The notes: generated by a model from the letters alone, not told the origin. DNA of 64,000 bases from CAYGDP01 sp964348665 (GCA_964348665.1 CAYGDP010000009.1:117018-181017); one strand, 5' to 3'; positions 17,612 through 27,354 are shown, counted from the first letter of the stretch. Translations and numbers: made by a program.

Positions 17612-19479
17612 ATTTTTCCTCCCGGTCTCCTTTGATAATACCACCATTCCACCAACACAACGCAAAAGGCAAGAAGCGAAAGACCAAACCAAAGTGGTTT
17701 ATCAGTCTTTGGCACGATAGTGTTGGCCTTCTGGGATAATCCGGCATTGAATTGGATTTCTTCGACCCCCGCCAGTTGCGTTTCGCTGGCCGATAACAAA
17801 CTCGCGCCAACCCGCGCCCGCGCCACGCCGCCGTCATGGATGATGTATCGTCCCACGCGCGACGCCGGAATGCCCGTAAGCTGCCCCGCAACATCGGTTT
17901 TCTCTTCGCGCTTCCCGCCGCGCGGGTCCTCGACCACATACGTGCGCTCCGGCGAAAGCGGGACCGGCGGCAACACGCCCGTTCGCGCCGCCGCAGCCTC
18001 GGCGATCCCCGCTTCGCGCATCGAAACGCCGATGAGATTCGACACCAGAATCGGAAACCCAACGCGATAAGGCAACGTCGAGCGGTCGGTATGGAAGAGC
18101 GCGAAATACCGTAACTTTTCCTTGTCGCGCTTTTCAACAATCAACGGTCCGCGATGACCGTGCGCGATGATTTCGTAACCGGCCGTCTCGAAATCCGTAT
18201 CCTGCGTGGTTTCCTGTTTTTGCGGTTGATCGGCGATGAGCACCTCGGCCAACTCGACATGTTGCAACAACGGGGAATTGCGCCGCCAATCCACCACCGC
18301 GCTGCCTTTCGGCTCCACGGAAATGAGTTTCTGCAAATCACCCGGCACGACGCCGATGCAAAACGCCGTGCGCGCCTCGATGGCAAGGTCTTCCGCGCGA
18401 TCCGTGATGAGCAGATCATACTCGCTCGCGTCCGGCTTGCCTTCATCCGGATAGACGCGCAGACCTTTGATCGAGCGTAACGCGTGGCGATACGAGATCA
18501 AACTGGGCGCCACAAATACCGAGACCGGGCGCGACCGTGGGAGTTCGAGAAACGCAAGATTATCGCTGGCGAGCGCGTCGAATTGGTCGGGACTCAATAT
18601 CGCCTGCACTGCGGACGGTTTGTCGCCGCGCACGCGGAACATCAACCGTTGGGATCCACCCTTGGCCAGCGTGATGCTCTCCTTGCCAACTTCCGTTTCG
18701 TCCTGTGTCAAGGTAAGCATCGCCGAACCTTCGCCGTCCGTGGAAGATTCCACCTGCACGAATACATCCCAATTTTCTTCCCCGGCGCGACGGGCGTTCA
18801 GCGCCGTGATGCCGAGGTTGGTTCCAGCGGGCGCAAGTTTCTGGTAGTCAATTTTATTGAACGACATTTCAAAATCCGCGCGAGGCGGAAAATTTCCGTC
18901 GGATAGAATCATCACCGTGTCGAACGACACGGCGCGCGCCAACGATTGCGCCATTCGCAACGCGTCTTCAATATCGCTTGGTACATCCTCGATTTCGATC
19001 CCATCAAGCGCATCTCGAAGGAGTTTTTTATTGTTGGTGAAACCCTGCGCCTTCCGCGCCGAACGGCTGTACGAGATGAGACAGTATTCCTGTTCGGACG
19101 TCATCCGATCGATCATGTCGCGCACGCGGGTTTTGGCCGCGTCGAACCGGGAAACGCCGCCTTCCTTGTCGAGAGCCGCCATGCTGGCCGAGCAATCAAT
19201 CAAAATGGGCAACCGATCGAGTTTCGCGTCGCGTCCGACCCAGAACGGCTGCATCGCCGCCAATACCAGCGCGAGCAACACGAGCAGTTGCAGTAGAAGC
19301 AACAGGTTGCGCTTGAATTTTTGGAAGGGCGAATTGACCCGGTTATCCTGCAAAACCTGCTGCCAAAGGACCAGCGACGACACTCCCACGCGCGGACGGC
19401 GCAGCTTGAGAAAATAGAAAATCACCAGCGGGATGATCAGCAGAAACAGCAACGCGTTGCTAAGGGCGTAGAAACTCAT
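17608..19479 (-). CDS. vWA-domain membrane protein (BatA-like)
   Basis: A 623-residue protein. The N-terminus has two membrane helices (ALLFLLIIPLVIFYFLKL; LLLLLQLLVLLALVLAAMQP). A von Willebrand A domain starts near residue 90 with the MIDAS motif DCSAS and later shows ILSDGNFPP. A long extracytoplasmic region follows, and a last helix (WFGLSLLAFCVVLVEWWYY) precedes RRPGGKI at the end. N-terminal BatA-type helices next to a vWA domain are usual in MoxR/DUF58 clusters, which lie just upstream here. The start at 19479 follows a GGAGGT-like site. The longer frame upstream is repeat sequence. Confidence 0.85.
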   Translation of the reverse strand: MSFYALSNALLFLLIIPLVIFYFLKLRRPRVGVSSLVLWQQVLQDNRVNSPFQKFKRNLLLLLQLLVLLALVLAAMQPFWVGRDAKLDRLPILIDCSASMAALDKEGGVSRFDAAKTRVRDMIDRMTSEQEYCLISYSRSARKAQGFTNNKKLLRDALDGIEIEDVPSDIEDALRMAQSLARAVSFDTVMILSDGNFPPRADFEMSFNKIDYQKLAPAGTNLGITALNARRAGEENWDVFVQVESSTDGEGSAMLTLTQDETEVGKESITLAKGGSQRLMFRVRGDKPSAVQAILSPDQFDALASDNLAFLELPRSRPVSVFVAPSLISYRHALRSIKGLRVYPDEGKPDASEYDLLITDRAEDLAIEARTAFCIGVVPGDLQKLISVEPKGSAVVDWRRNSPLLQHVELAEVLIADQPQKQETTQDTDFETAGYEIIAHGHRGPLIVEKRDKEKLRYFALFHTDRSTLPYRVGFPILVSNLIGVSMREAGIAEAAAARTGVLPPVPLSPERTYVVEDPRGGKREEKTDVAGQLTGIPASRVGRYIIHDGGVARARVGASLLSASETQLAGVEEIQFNAGLSQKANTIVPKTDKPLWFGLSLLAFCVVLVEWWYYQRRPGGKI

Positions 19480-19491
19480 GCCGACCTCCTT

Positions 19492-19583
19492 TTCCAAATC
19501 CCAAGCTCCAAATCCTGCCCATCGGGATTGGGGATTGGGCATTGGGATTTCTTTGGGATTTGAGGTTTGGCGCTTGGGGTTTT
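19492..19583. repeat. Family A intergenic palindrome
   Basis: CCAAATCCCAAGCTCCAAAT on one side pairs with GGGATTTGAGGTTTGGCGCT on the other, with a GGGATTGGGCATTGGGATTT run in the middle. It separates the DUF58 and vWA genes. Confidence 0.7.
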
Positions 19584-19585
19584 CC

Positions 19586-20491
19586 TCATTCCGCCCATCC
19601 TTTCCTCCGCAACAGATCAAACAAAATATTCTCGATCGGCTCGGCCGCGCTGACACAAAGGAATCGTCCGCTGCGTTGCTGGCAAAGTGTCCGCAAGTTT
19701 TCCTCGAACGCGCCTCGGTATTCCTGATAAATCGTGAGCAAATCGGCCGCGCTGGACACATCGAGCGTCTGCGCCGTCTCGCAATCCACCAATCGCAAAT
19801 CACCCGTCACTTGCGGGTCAATTTCGCTCGGGCCAAGGATTTGCACCGCCATCACTTCCAGCCCGGCGCTGAAAAGCGCGTTCAACCCGCGTTTCACGTC
19901 GCCGAACGTGAAGAAATCCGACAACACCACCGCCACGCCGCGCCCGGTGTGATACTTGAGCGTCTGTTCGACGGCATGTTCCAAGGGTGCGTCGCCTCCG
20001 CCCTCGATTCCTTCGAGAAAATGAAACAGCTTCAACATGCTCATGCGCCCGCGACACGGCGGCAATCGCGCTGGAGCGCCTCCGGTCTTGTTGCAGGCAT
20101 AGACGCTGACGCGTTCGACATTCCGCAGCCCCATCACCCCAAACGCGGCCGCAAGTTGTTTGGCGCGGTCGAGTTTTCCCTCGAACAACATCGAACTGGA
20201 TGCGTCCACCAGCAGCACGACATTCTGCTCTTCTTCGAGATGAAAAATTTTCAGGTAAGGACGATTCAGGCGCGCAAAGATGTTCCAGTCCACGAATCGG
20301 GTGTCGTCACCCGGCACATAATCGCGGAAATCGCAGAACTCGGTGCTCGTGCCGCCCTTGGCCGCGAAATGTTCGCCGCGGCTCTTGCTCGTCCAGCGGC
20401 GGAGCGAATTGATCGTCATTCGCTCGACCCGCGCCAACGCGTCGTTCGACAAGAGCGAGGTGAATTGGGATTTGGGGGTGGTTAGTTCCAT
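19586..20491 (-). CDS. DUF58 domain protein
   Basis: A 301-residue soluble protein. The DUF58 core motif GDDTRFVDWNIFARLNRPYL is near residue 75. It is followed by a degenerate vWA-like segment (VVLLVDASSSM, then VAVVLSDFFTFGDV). Such proteins are regularly encoded between MoxR ATPases and BatA-type vWA proteins, exactly as here (MoxR at 20652-21650 upstream, vWA at 17608-19479 downstream). The start at 20491 gives MELTTPKSQFTSLLSNDALA. The upstream extension in the same frame is repeat DNA. The cellular role is inferred from context: envelope integrity or assembly of a membrane complex. Confidence 0.9.
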   Translation of the reverse strand: MELTTPKSQFTSLLSNDALARVERMTINSLRRWTSKSRGEHFAAKGGTSTEFCDFRDYVPGDDTRFVDWNIFARLNRPYLKIFHLEEEQNVVLLVDASSSMLFEGKLDRAKQLAAAFGVMGLRNVERVSVYACNKTGGAPARLPPCRGRMSMLKLFHFLEGIEGGGDAPLEHAVEQTLKYHTGRGVAVVLSDFFTFGDVKRGLNALFSAGLEVMAVQILGPSEIDPQVTGDLRLVDCETAQTLDVSSAADLLTIYQEYRGAFEENLRTLCQQRSGRFLCVSAAEPIENILFDLLRRKGWAE

Positions 20492-20504
20492 AGCGACCCT
20501 CCGA

Positions 20505-20576
20505 GGGTCGAAGCTCCAAGTTCCAAATGCCAAACTCCAAAAAAACTCCAAGCTGCAAACCCCAAACTCCAGGACG
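20505..20576. repeat. Family A intergenic repeat
   Basis: A run of CTCCAAGTTCCAAATGCC, AACTCC and AAACCCCAAACTCC units lies in the 160-bp gap between moxR and the DUF58 gene. It has less palindromic symmetry than the other copies. Confidence 0.6.
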
Positions 20577-20651
20577 GCTCAACCACGAATGAATACGAAT
20601 CAACGCGAATTTTCTTTGCAGCATGTTTCGTTATTTTCAATTTGTTGTCAT

Positions 20652-21650
20652 TCATGCGGCATCTTCCGGCACTTGGTTCACCAGCTCTCGAACCAGCTCC
20701 GCGACTTTGATGTTTTCGGCTTGGCCGTCGTAATTCAACAGGACGCGATGTTGCAGGACGTCCTCGGTGAAATAGCGGATGTCTCCGCAGGAAACATGGG
20801 CGCGGCCTTCGGCCAGCGCGCGGACACGGGCGGCGCGAATAAGACCTTGCGAAGCGCGCGGGCTGGCGCCCCATTTGACATAGCGTTTCACTTTCTCCAA
20901 GGAGAATTCGCTGTCGGGATGCGTGGCCAGCACGATGCGAACCGCGTAGTCGCGGATCGGGTCGGCCACAACCACCTTGTTGAGAATCTGCCGTAGCGCG
21001 AGGAGATGGTCGCCATCGAGGATTTTTCCCACCGATACGGATTTTTGCAGCATGGTGCGCGTGACGATTTCGTTCATCTCGGCGCGGTTGACGAATGGGA
21101 CGTTGATCTTGAACATGAACCGGTCGAGCTGCGCTTCGGGGAGAGGATAGGTCCCTTCTTGTTCGAGCGGGTTTTGCGTGGCCAGCACGAAAAAGGGTTG
21201 TTTGAGAATGTGCGTTTCGCCGCCAACGGTGACACTGCCTTCCTGCATCGTTTCCAGCAACGCCGATTGCGTTTTGGGAGTGGCACGGTTGATTTCATCG
21301 GCGAGCAAGAGCTGGGTGAAAATCGGTCCCCGGCGAAACTCGAACCGATACATCCCGTTCGGGTCGGCGGTCATGATGGTGGTGCCGATGATATCGGCAG
21401 GCATCAAATCGGGCGTGAATTGGATGCGGCGAAAATCGAGTTCGAGCACTCGCGAGAGCGCCTTGACCAATTCAGTCTTGCCGAGACCGGGAACGCCTTC
21501 GAGCAGGACGTTGCCGCCACTGACGATGGCGACGAGAGTGCCTTCGACAACGCGTTCCTGGCCAACGATGACTTTGGCGACTTCAGCGCGGATATTAGAG
21601 AAGTCTTGTTGGAACTGTGCGGCTTCATGTTGCAGGTCGAGTTCATTCAT
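20652..21650 (-). CDS. MoxR-family AAA+ ATPase
   Basis: A 332-residue ATPase with Walker A EGVPGLGKTELVK (about 53), Walker B LLLADEINRA (about 115) and sensor 1 in VLATQNPLEQEGTYPLPEAQ, followed by the C-terminal lid domain (KRYVKWGASPRASQGLI). MoxR proteins act as chaperone-like ATPases, usually with the vWA proteins encoded beside them. It starts at 21650 with AAGGAG at the right distance. It is first in a MoxR-DUF58-vWA-accessory-ATPase series, which suggests that this whole block and the ABC transporter work together. Confidence 0.95.
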   Translation of the reverse strand: MNELDLQHEAAQFQQDFSNIRAEVAKVIVGQERVVEGTLVAIVSGGNVLLEGVPGLGKTELVKALSRVLELDFRRIQFTPDLMPADIIGTTIMTADPNGMYRFEFRRGPIFTQLLLADEINRATPKTQSALLETMQEGSVTVGGETHILKQPFFVLATQNPLEQEGTYPLPEAQLDRFMFKINVPFVNRAEMNEIVTRTMLQKSVSVGKILDGDHLLALRQILNKVVVADPIRDYAVRIVLATHPDSEFSLEKVKRYVKWGASPRASQGLIRAARVRALAEGRAHVSCGDIRYFTEDVLQHRVLLNYDGQAENIKVAELVRELVNQVPEDAA

Positions 21651-21667
21651 GGGAATCTCCTTGTGAT

Positions 21668-21803
21668 TTAAACTTCAAATTCCAAACGCCAAATTTCAAA
21701 GAACCCTCATCATTCAAGCTCCTATCGCACACCTCCCAGCCGGATTGTATGGGGATTGATGCTTGAAGTTTCCCTGAAGTTTGAAGTTTGAAATTTGAAG
21801 TTT
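21668..21803. repeat. Family A intergenic palindrome
   Basis: AACTTCAAATTCCAAACGCC and CCCTCATCATTCAAGCTCC on the left face GATGCTTGAAGTTTCCCTG and the tandem AAGTTTGAAGTTTGAAATTT on the right, giving a long imperfect inverted repeat between the 1001-residue vWA gene and moxR. Confidence 0.7.
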
Positions 21804-24800
21804 TCATTGGTCTTTCTTCCATTTCTTTTTCGCGGCGAGCAATTTGCCTGTCGTGCCGTGGGATTCTTCGCCGGGCTCGGCGGTCTTCGGTTGTTCGGAA
21901 ACGGGTTGAGACAGCGTGGGTCGCCGGGTCGGGTCGGCTTTCGGCAATGCCGTGCCTCCCGTCGGTTGCATCGGTCGCTCTTCGCGTTTGGCGGCCAGCG
22001 TGCTTTCGACGCGATGTTTCACGTTGAGCAACGTGCCGAGCGTGGCGGTGGATTCGGTTGCTTTCTTGCGCACAAACCATCCGCGCACGACCGACCAGTC
22101 AATCTGAACGCGCCGTAACGCGACGTCGATCGGAACAAGAAACGCCAGCGCCAGGATAAACCAGTCGAAGATCGGCTTCGATTTTTCCCGCGGTTTGCGG
22201 TCTTTCGGGAAAATATCTTCGCTGGTTTCTTTTCCGGTCAATTCGCGCCCGCCGGTTTTTTCGGCGATCTCCTTCAGCACGAGCGCGTTGGAGCGAAATC
22301 GAAGATATTCCGGCGAATACGGCACGGCGAAACCGCCGCTGACACGCTCGTTGCGCCCCCCACCGACACCCGCGGCGAGGATTTGATAGCGGCCTTTTCC
22401 CCAGATCGGGAACTCGGCCTGATACCGGCGCGGCGCGACTTGCTTGAGCGGGATGGTGTCGGTGCGTCCGCGCGGGCCGCTGACTAACGCGTTGAGTTCG
22501 AGGAAACTTTCCTGCCTAGCCTGGTCTTCAACGGTGATGACAGCCTTCTCACCTTCGGTGAAGCTGCGAAGATAGAGCTCGCTTTCCCGCTCGACCCGCG
22601 AGATGTCGGTGAAAAGTTGTTTCACGAACGCCTGATATTTATCCCATTGCACCCAATTCCCGCCCCATTTCGGTGAAAGATCGGACGTGAACGCCGCCGC
22701 CGAGCCGAGGCCGTAACGCCACGTGGAGAGGACGGGGTCAACTTGCTCTTTCTCGGGGCCTTTGAGGATGGTGCGCGACCGGGGTTTTTCGCTGGTCAAA
22801 ACGTAGCCTTTGAGGTCGGGCAATTGATCGAGTCCTTTCAGGATGGCGGAGGAACCATAGATTTCTGGAGAAAAAAGCTTTTCCTGAATCATGCTGCGTT
22901 TGAGCGTCTTGGCTTCCTTGATAAAAATCGCCGGCAACTTGTTCGGGTCGTCGGTCGAATAATAGTTGCCGCCGGTCTGATTTGCGATTTGCTGGAGGGT
23001 CCCGACATTGAACCCGCCATGCGGAAAAACCGAGACCGTGGAAACACTGATATGATTTTCCTTGTACTTATCCAAGAGCGCCGGTGTGGGTGGCGCGGGA
23101 TCACCATCGGAGATGATAATCATGTGTTTGGCGGCGGCGTCACTGTCTTTCAGGCCTTTTCCACCTTTGCCACCATTCAGTCCCAAATTCATGATGCTTT
23201 CGAAGCTCGGCATATCGCCGGGCGTGCATTGATTGATTAAAACCTCCAATTCCTTGTACTTGCTGGCGGGCGTAAGAGGAAAAACCCAGTTGTCCCCTCC
23301 TGCTTTCCAATCCAAAATAAGCAGCCCAACGTCATCCTGTTCGCCAAGAACGCGAATGGCTTCCTTGGCGATGCGCCGTCCCCATGTGTTTCCCTCGGCA
23401 AATTCACAGGTGTGCAGAATGATGACCAAGGCGCCTTTCGGCAATACTTTCTTCTGCGAAACATCCATCGCCACCGGTAGCGTTTCCTCGATGGCACTGC
23501 GATGATATCCCCCAGGCCCAAAACTGTTCTGTCCGCCAACCATCAGAAATCCTATCCCCTGATTGTAGACCGCATCGCGCACGGCTTCGAGCTGCACCGC
23601 GTCGAATTGATCCGCGCCGACATTGACGAAGACGACGCAGTCGTACGGCATCAGCGAGAGCGCGTCTCGCGGGAATTCGTAAGCGACCTTGCGCTCCACC
23701 ACGCGTTTGGATTCGCGCAATGCGTTTTCGAGCGAATTCCAATCCCGCTCGTCGCCCGTGGGATCCAACACGAGCAACACTTTGCCTTCACCTTTCAGGT
23801 ACAAGTAGCCGATCGCGGAATTGTTTTCCTGCCAACCATCTTCGCCGGGCAGCATTTCCAGCGTCGCGTTGTATTCGTAAAACCCGGGTTGACGAAGATA
23901 CAAGGGAAGGGTGAACCGATTTTTGCCCGACTCAAATTCAACCGGCTGCTCATGAATCACCTGTCCGTTCTCGCGCAGGACGAGTTTGCCGCTGCCTTTC
24001 TTAAGCGCGCTCAACAAAATCGCCGCGTCGTACGTCTCGCCCGCCTTCACGAATCGCGGCAATTCAAGCCGCTCCAGCCATGCCTCGTTGTCAAATTTGT
24101 ATTCCACGCCCGCGACATCCACCGGGACATTCCGACTCTTGAGATCGTCCAGAATCGCCCGCAGATTTCCTTCCGTCCCCACCCCGTCGGTCATCAGCAC
24201 AATGCGACCCGGATTATCCTCGGGCAACATCGCCGCCGCCAGGGAAAGGCCTTTCTCCAAATTCGTTCCATCTTTCGCCAGACGCGATGTCACGACTTTC
24301 TCGAATTGTTTACTGAACGTGACGCGCGGGGGCAATTCGACCGCCGCGTCCCGCGCAAAGACAATCAACCCGGCTTCGTCCTTCTCCGGTTTCGCATGCA
24401 CGGTGTTGGCAATGAACACCATCGCGTCATCCATGGATTTTTCGCCGATCGAATCCGACAAATCTACCGCGTATATCACCGATAAATGATTGTTCTTTCG
24501 CACCGCGCGTGGCTCGGCCAGCAGCATGATGAACGCGCCCAACAACAACAGTCGTGTCACCAGCGCTACCGTCGCCCGAAAACCCGTCAGCCCGCCGTAC
24601 CCAGCGTGATGCATCCACCAGACCCACGGCAACGTCAGCGTCAGCACAAACCAAACCGGCTGCGAAAACCGCATGATACCGCGCAGCTCCAAAAACAAAT
24701 TACCGCCGAGAAAAACAACGAGGAAGACAACCAACGGCAATGCCGACCGAATCGTGACCGGCCGACGCGCGGACGGAAACACCGTTGAGAGCGCGTGAGA

Positions 24801-24809
24801 TGCGTTCAT
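21804..24809 (-). CDS. Large membrane protein with vWA and GATase-like domains
   Basis: A 1001-residue protein. Helices near residues 20-100 (PLVVFLVVFLGGNLFLELRG; PVWFVLTLTLPWVWWMHHAG; LVTRLLLLGAFIMLLAEP) precede a vWA domain with MIDAS DLSDS (about 120) and VLMTDGVGTEGN. A class I GATase-like region (GIGFLMVGGQNSFGPGGYH, about 445) and a second vWA-like fold (IIISDGDPAPP, about 575) follow. A last helix near residue 880 and a basic tail end the protein. The ATG at 24809 overlaps the stop of 24806-25504. It is the same general type as 51184-53670. No enzymatic residues for amidotransfer are apparent, so the GATase-like part is probably structural or binding. Confidence 0.85.
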   Translation of the reverse strand: MNASHALSTVFPSARRPVTIRSALPLVVFLVVFLGGNLFLELRGIMRFSQPVWFVLTLTLPWVWWMHHAGYGGLTGFRATVALVTRLLLLGAFIMLLAEPRAVRKNNHLSVIYAVDLSDSIGEKSMDDAMVFIANTVHAKPEKDEAGLIVFARDAAVELPPRVTFSKQFEKVVTSRLAKDGTNLEKGLSLAAAMLPEDNPGRIVLMTDGVGTEGNLRAILDDLKSRNVPVDVAGVEYKFDNEAWLERLELPRFVKAGETYDAAILLSALKKGSGKLVLRENGQVIHEQPVEFESGKNRFTLPLYLRQPGFYEYNATLEMLPGEDGWQENNSAIGYLYLKGEGKVLLVLDPTGDERDWNSLENALRESKRVVERKVAYEFPRDALSLMPYDCVVFVNVGADQFDAVQLEAVRDAVYNQGIGFLMVGGQNSFGPGGYHRSAIEETLPVAMDVSQKKVLPKGALVIILHTCEFAEGNTWGRRIAKEAIRVLGEQDDVGLLILDWKAGGDNWVFPLTPASKYKELEVLINQCTPGDMPSFESIMNLGLNGGKGGKGLKDSDAAAKHMIIISDGDPAPPTPALLDKYKENHISVSTVSVFPHGGFNVGTLQQIANQTGGNYYSTDDPNKLPAIFIKEAKTLKRSMIQEKLFSPEIYGSSAILKGLDQLPDLKGYVLTSEKPRSRTILKGPEKEQVDPVLSTWRYGLGSAAAFTSDLSPKWGGNWVQWDKYQAFVKQLFTDISRVERESELYLRSFTEGEKAVITVEDQARQESFLELNALVSGPRGRTDTIPLKQVAPRRYQAEFPIWGKGRYQILAAGVGGGRNERVSGGFAVPYSPEYLRFRSNALVLKEIAEKTGGRELTGKETSEDIFPKDRKPREKSKPIFDWFILALAFLVPIDVALRRVQIDWSVVRGWFVRKKATESTATLGTLLNVKHRVESTLAAKREERPMQPTGGTALPKADPTRRPTLSQPVSEQPKTAEPGEESHGTTGKLLAAKKKWKKDQ

Positions 24810-25504
24810 CTGTTTCCAGGCGTAAAAAGTTTCCTGTACTCCAGCCACCGACCCGACAATCCAAGGGTCGCGCCAAAAATCAAATGCGCCGCCAGCGTCA
24901 CCGCTACAAAGGTCATCGTCAGCGGGATCGAAAATGTCGTCGTGTACGGCGTCAGTAAGAGCGCCATCTCGATTCCCACCGCCATGGCAATCGCCCAAAG
25001 CCAGCGGGACGCCAATCGCTCACCCACCAGCGCCGTGAACATGATGCCGAACGTGATGCCATTACTGAAATGGTATATCCAGCCAACGGTTTGTGCCTCG
25101 GCGGTTTCGCTCGAACCACCGAGGATCATCGCTCCAAACATCGGAAACACTTTGAATAGTGGAAGCGCCGGCACGACATCGTCCAAACCCCACGATCGCG
25201 AGAAGACAAACGGCACTCGGAACAAATCATACGCAACCGTCGCCGCAAACCCAGCCGCCGCGCCGATCATTACACCACGCCAAAGGCGTCCATCGCCCAC
25301 CAGCCGGTCGCGCACCGCCAGGACAGTCAGCAGCGACAACGCCGGCAGCGAAATGAAAAATGTAAACGTCCGCATCGAACAAAACCCGTAAAATTCCGCC
25401 AGCAGACACCAGATCGAACTGGCCGCCAGCATGAAAACCAGCGCGCGTCCGCGTGGCGTCCATGTCTTCCAGTCTTCCCATAGTCCAATTCTCCTGCATT
25501 CCAT
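24806..25504 (-). CDS. Multi-spanning membrane protein, unknown
   Basis: A 232-residue protein with about six hydrophobic segments (ALVFMLAASSIWCLLAEF; FFISLPALSLLTVLAV; GVMIGAAAGFAATVAYDL; ISNGITF-like; LWAIAMAVGIEMALLL; FVAVTLAAHLIFGATLGL). I recognise no family with certainty. The ATGA overlap with the large vWA gene downstream indicates co-translation. It lies at the boundary between the vWA block and the iron-type ABC importer. Confidence 0.65.
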   Translation of the reverse strand: MECRRIGLWEDWKTWTPRGRALVFMLAASSIWCLLAEFYGFCSMRTFTFFISLPALSLLTVLAVRDRLVGDGRLWRGVMIGAAAGFAATVAYDLFRVPFVFSRSWGLDDVVPALPLFKVFPMFGAMILGGSSETAEAQTVGWIYHFSNGITFGIMFTALVGERLASRWLWAIAMAVGIEMALLLTPYTTTFSIPLTMTFVAVTLAAHLIFGATLGLSGRWLEYRKLFTPGNR

Positions 25505-25521
25505 AGTTTCCAGCTTCCAAA

Positions 25522-27354
25522 TTAGAATTTTATCTGCACGACTCTCTGGTTCTCAAAATCCGCCACCCAAACCCGGTCCTCCGAGTCCACCGCAATCCCC
25601 CACGGAGTACTGAAATTGCCTTCGCCTACTCCCGCGCTGCCAAAGCGCCCCAGCAGTTTGCCGTCGAGTCCGACCCGCGAAATCCGCCCCGCGCCGTATT
25701 CGATCACGTAAAATACTCCGCCGCGACCCAAGGTTATATCATACGGAAAATGAAAAGACAGCGACGCTTCCGGTGTGCCGAGGACGCCGATGAATTTTCC
25801 GTCGTCGCTGAAAATCTGTATGCGATTGTTGATCGCGTCGGCCACGTAGACTTTGCCCTCGTGCCAGAGCAATCCCGATGGACGCTGGAATTGTCCCGGG
25901 TCCGTGCCAAAACTTCCAAACGCCTGTAGGAAATTGCCGTCCCGATCAAATTTTTGCACTCGGTCATTCCCTCCGTATTCGCATACATATAGATTGTCCT
26001 GCGCGTCTTTCGTCACGCCGACCGGATAGATAAATTCCCCTTTCTCCCGGCCTTCCCGGCCGAAAATTTTCAGGAGCTTCCCATCGCTATCGAAAATAAC
26101 AACCCGATGGTAGTGTGTGTCGCTGACGACGATCCGGCCGTCGGAAAGCTGGGTCACGCCTTCCGGACGTCCAACACTGGATTCCGGCATTCGCCAGGAT
26201 CGTTTGACCGCTCCTTTTTCATTCAGGATGAGAACTCGACCCGCGTTATCCACCACAATCACTTCGTTTGCGCGACCCGCCGCAACGCTTCGAGGCGCGG
26301 GAAGCTTCGCCCCATCGGGCGGCAACGACCACGCATGCCACTCCCGCGCGACGAGTGACGGCGATGGATTGCTGCCCCCGCACGCCGTCAGCAATGAAAA
26401 CATCAAAACGGAAACGACCCGCAACAGAACCCGAGCGCCCGCTCGCAACGTGTCTTTCATGGGACGATGATAAAATCGTCTACGCACTCCCGCTGTTTCG
26501 TTCATTACATCTGCCTCCGCCACTTCTCCGCGAAACCGAGCCGACTCCACTCGAATCGGGCTTTCGGGAACGACTTCGATCGTCAATTGTTCAGGTCGGA
26601 CACAAAAATTCGTTGCTGTGCCATCCTTCAACCAAATTTTCGCATCATCCCCATCGAACCAGTTGTTTTCCCCCAAACAATCCGCGATTTCCCGGCTCGC
26701 CGGTCGCCAGTATAGCTCCGCCACGTCGCCGTCGTACAACACCCGGCCATCCCGCAAACAAATGACTCGGTGCGCCTCGCCCATCACCGCCTTTGGCGAA
26801 TGGGTCGAGAAAATCAACGATCCCTTTCGCTCCGCAACATGCCGACGCACCACCTCCCAATATTTGCCGGCACGGGCGCCATCCACGTGCGCAAAAGGCT
26901 CGTCCATCAACAACACCGGCGCCCCGGTCGCCAGCGCGCGCGCCACCGATAATCGCGCCCGTTCCCCTTGCGAAAGCTCGTCCGGCCGCGCACTGGCCCG
27001 CTCCGACAAATCAAACTCGCGCAAAAGCTCTCCCTCGCTTCCATCCTTCCAACCTTCCGATCTTGCAACCGACTGCAAATGCTCTCGCGCCGTAAGATGC
27101 GGCCACAGTCCTCCATCCTGCGGCACCCAAAACATACCGATGGTTGAGGAGCGAGGAGAGAAGAGCGAGGAAACAGTTCCACGACCCGGCTTTTCAAACC
27201 CGACCAGCAAATTTAACAGTGATGTTTTCCCCGCGCCAGACGCTCCCAGCACCGCCGTCACGCCTTCGTGGATTTCCAGCGATACCTCCCGCAAGCGCGC
27301 CGCATGGTTTTCGCCAAGCGTCACAGCTTCCAGTTTCCAGAGCAAGTTCTCCAT
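25522..27354 (-). CDS. ABC ATPase (Fe(III)-type) fused in frame to an NHL-repeat lipoprotein
   Basis: One uninterrupted 610-codon frame. Residues 1-230 are an ABC ATPase (Walker A GASGAGKTSLL at 37-47, signature LSQGERAR at 127, Walker B VLLMDEPFAHVD at 147). Residues 230-310 resemble a TOBE domain (FCVRPEQLTIEV). From Met299 the sequence also reads as a lipoprotein signal (MKDTLRAGARVLL...VLMFSLLTAC, lipobox Cys325), followed by six NHL-type beta-propeller repeats (for example EGVTQLSDGRIVVSDTHYHR). Either it is a true fusion or an internal start at 26460 makes a separate lipoprotein. I see no Shine-Dalgarno sequence at 26460. It pairs with the permease and binding protein encoded upstream. 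Confidence 0.8.
   Translation of the reverse strand: MENLLWKLEAVTLGENHAARLREVSLEIHEGVTAVLGASGAGKTSLLNLLVGFEKPGRGTVSSLFSPRSSTIGMFWVPQDGGLWPHLTAREHLQSVARSEGWKDGSEGELLREFDLSERASARPDELSQGERARLSVARALATGAPVLLMDEPFAHVDGARAGKYWEVVRRHVAERKGSLIFSTHSPKAVMGEAHRVICLRDGRVLYDGDVAELYWRPASREIADCLGENNWFDGDDAKIWLKDGTATNFCVRPEQLTIEVVPESPIRVESARFRGEVAEADVMNETAGVRRRFYHRPMKDTLRAGARVLLRVVSVLMFSLLTACGGSNPSPSLVAREWHAWSLPPDGAKLPAPRSVAAGRANEVIVVDNAGRVLILNEKGAVKRSWRMPESSVGRPEGVTQLSDGRIVVSDTHYHRVVIFDSDGKLLKIFGREGREKGEFIYPVGVTKDAQDNLYVCEYGGNDRVQKFDRDGNFLQAFGSFGTDPGQFQRPSGLLWHEGKVYVADAINNRIQIFSDDGKFIGVLGTPEASLSFHFPYDITLGRGGVFYVIEYGAGRISRVGLDGKLLGRFGSAGVGEGNFSTPWGIAVDSEDRVWVADFENQRVVQIKF

Noticed and set aside
4010..21803. 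CRISPR array
   Set aside because: Repeats are variable, irregularly spaced and separated by genes. There are no constant direct repeats with spacers and no cas genes.
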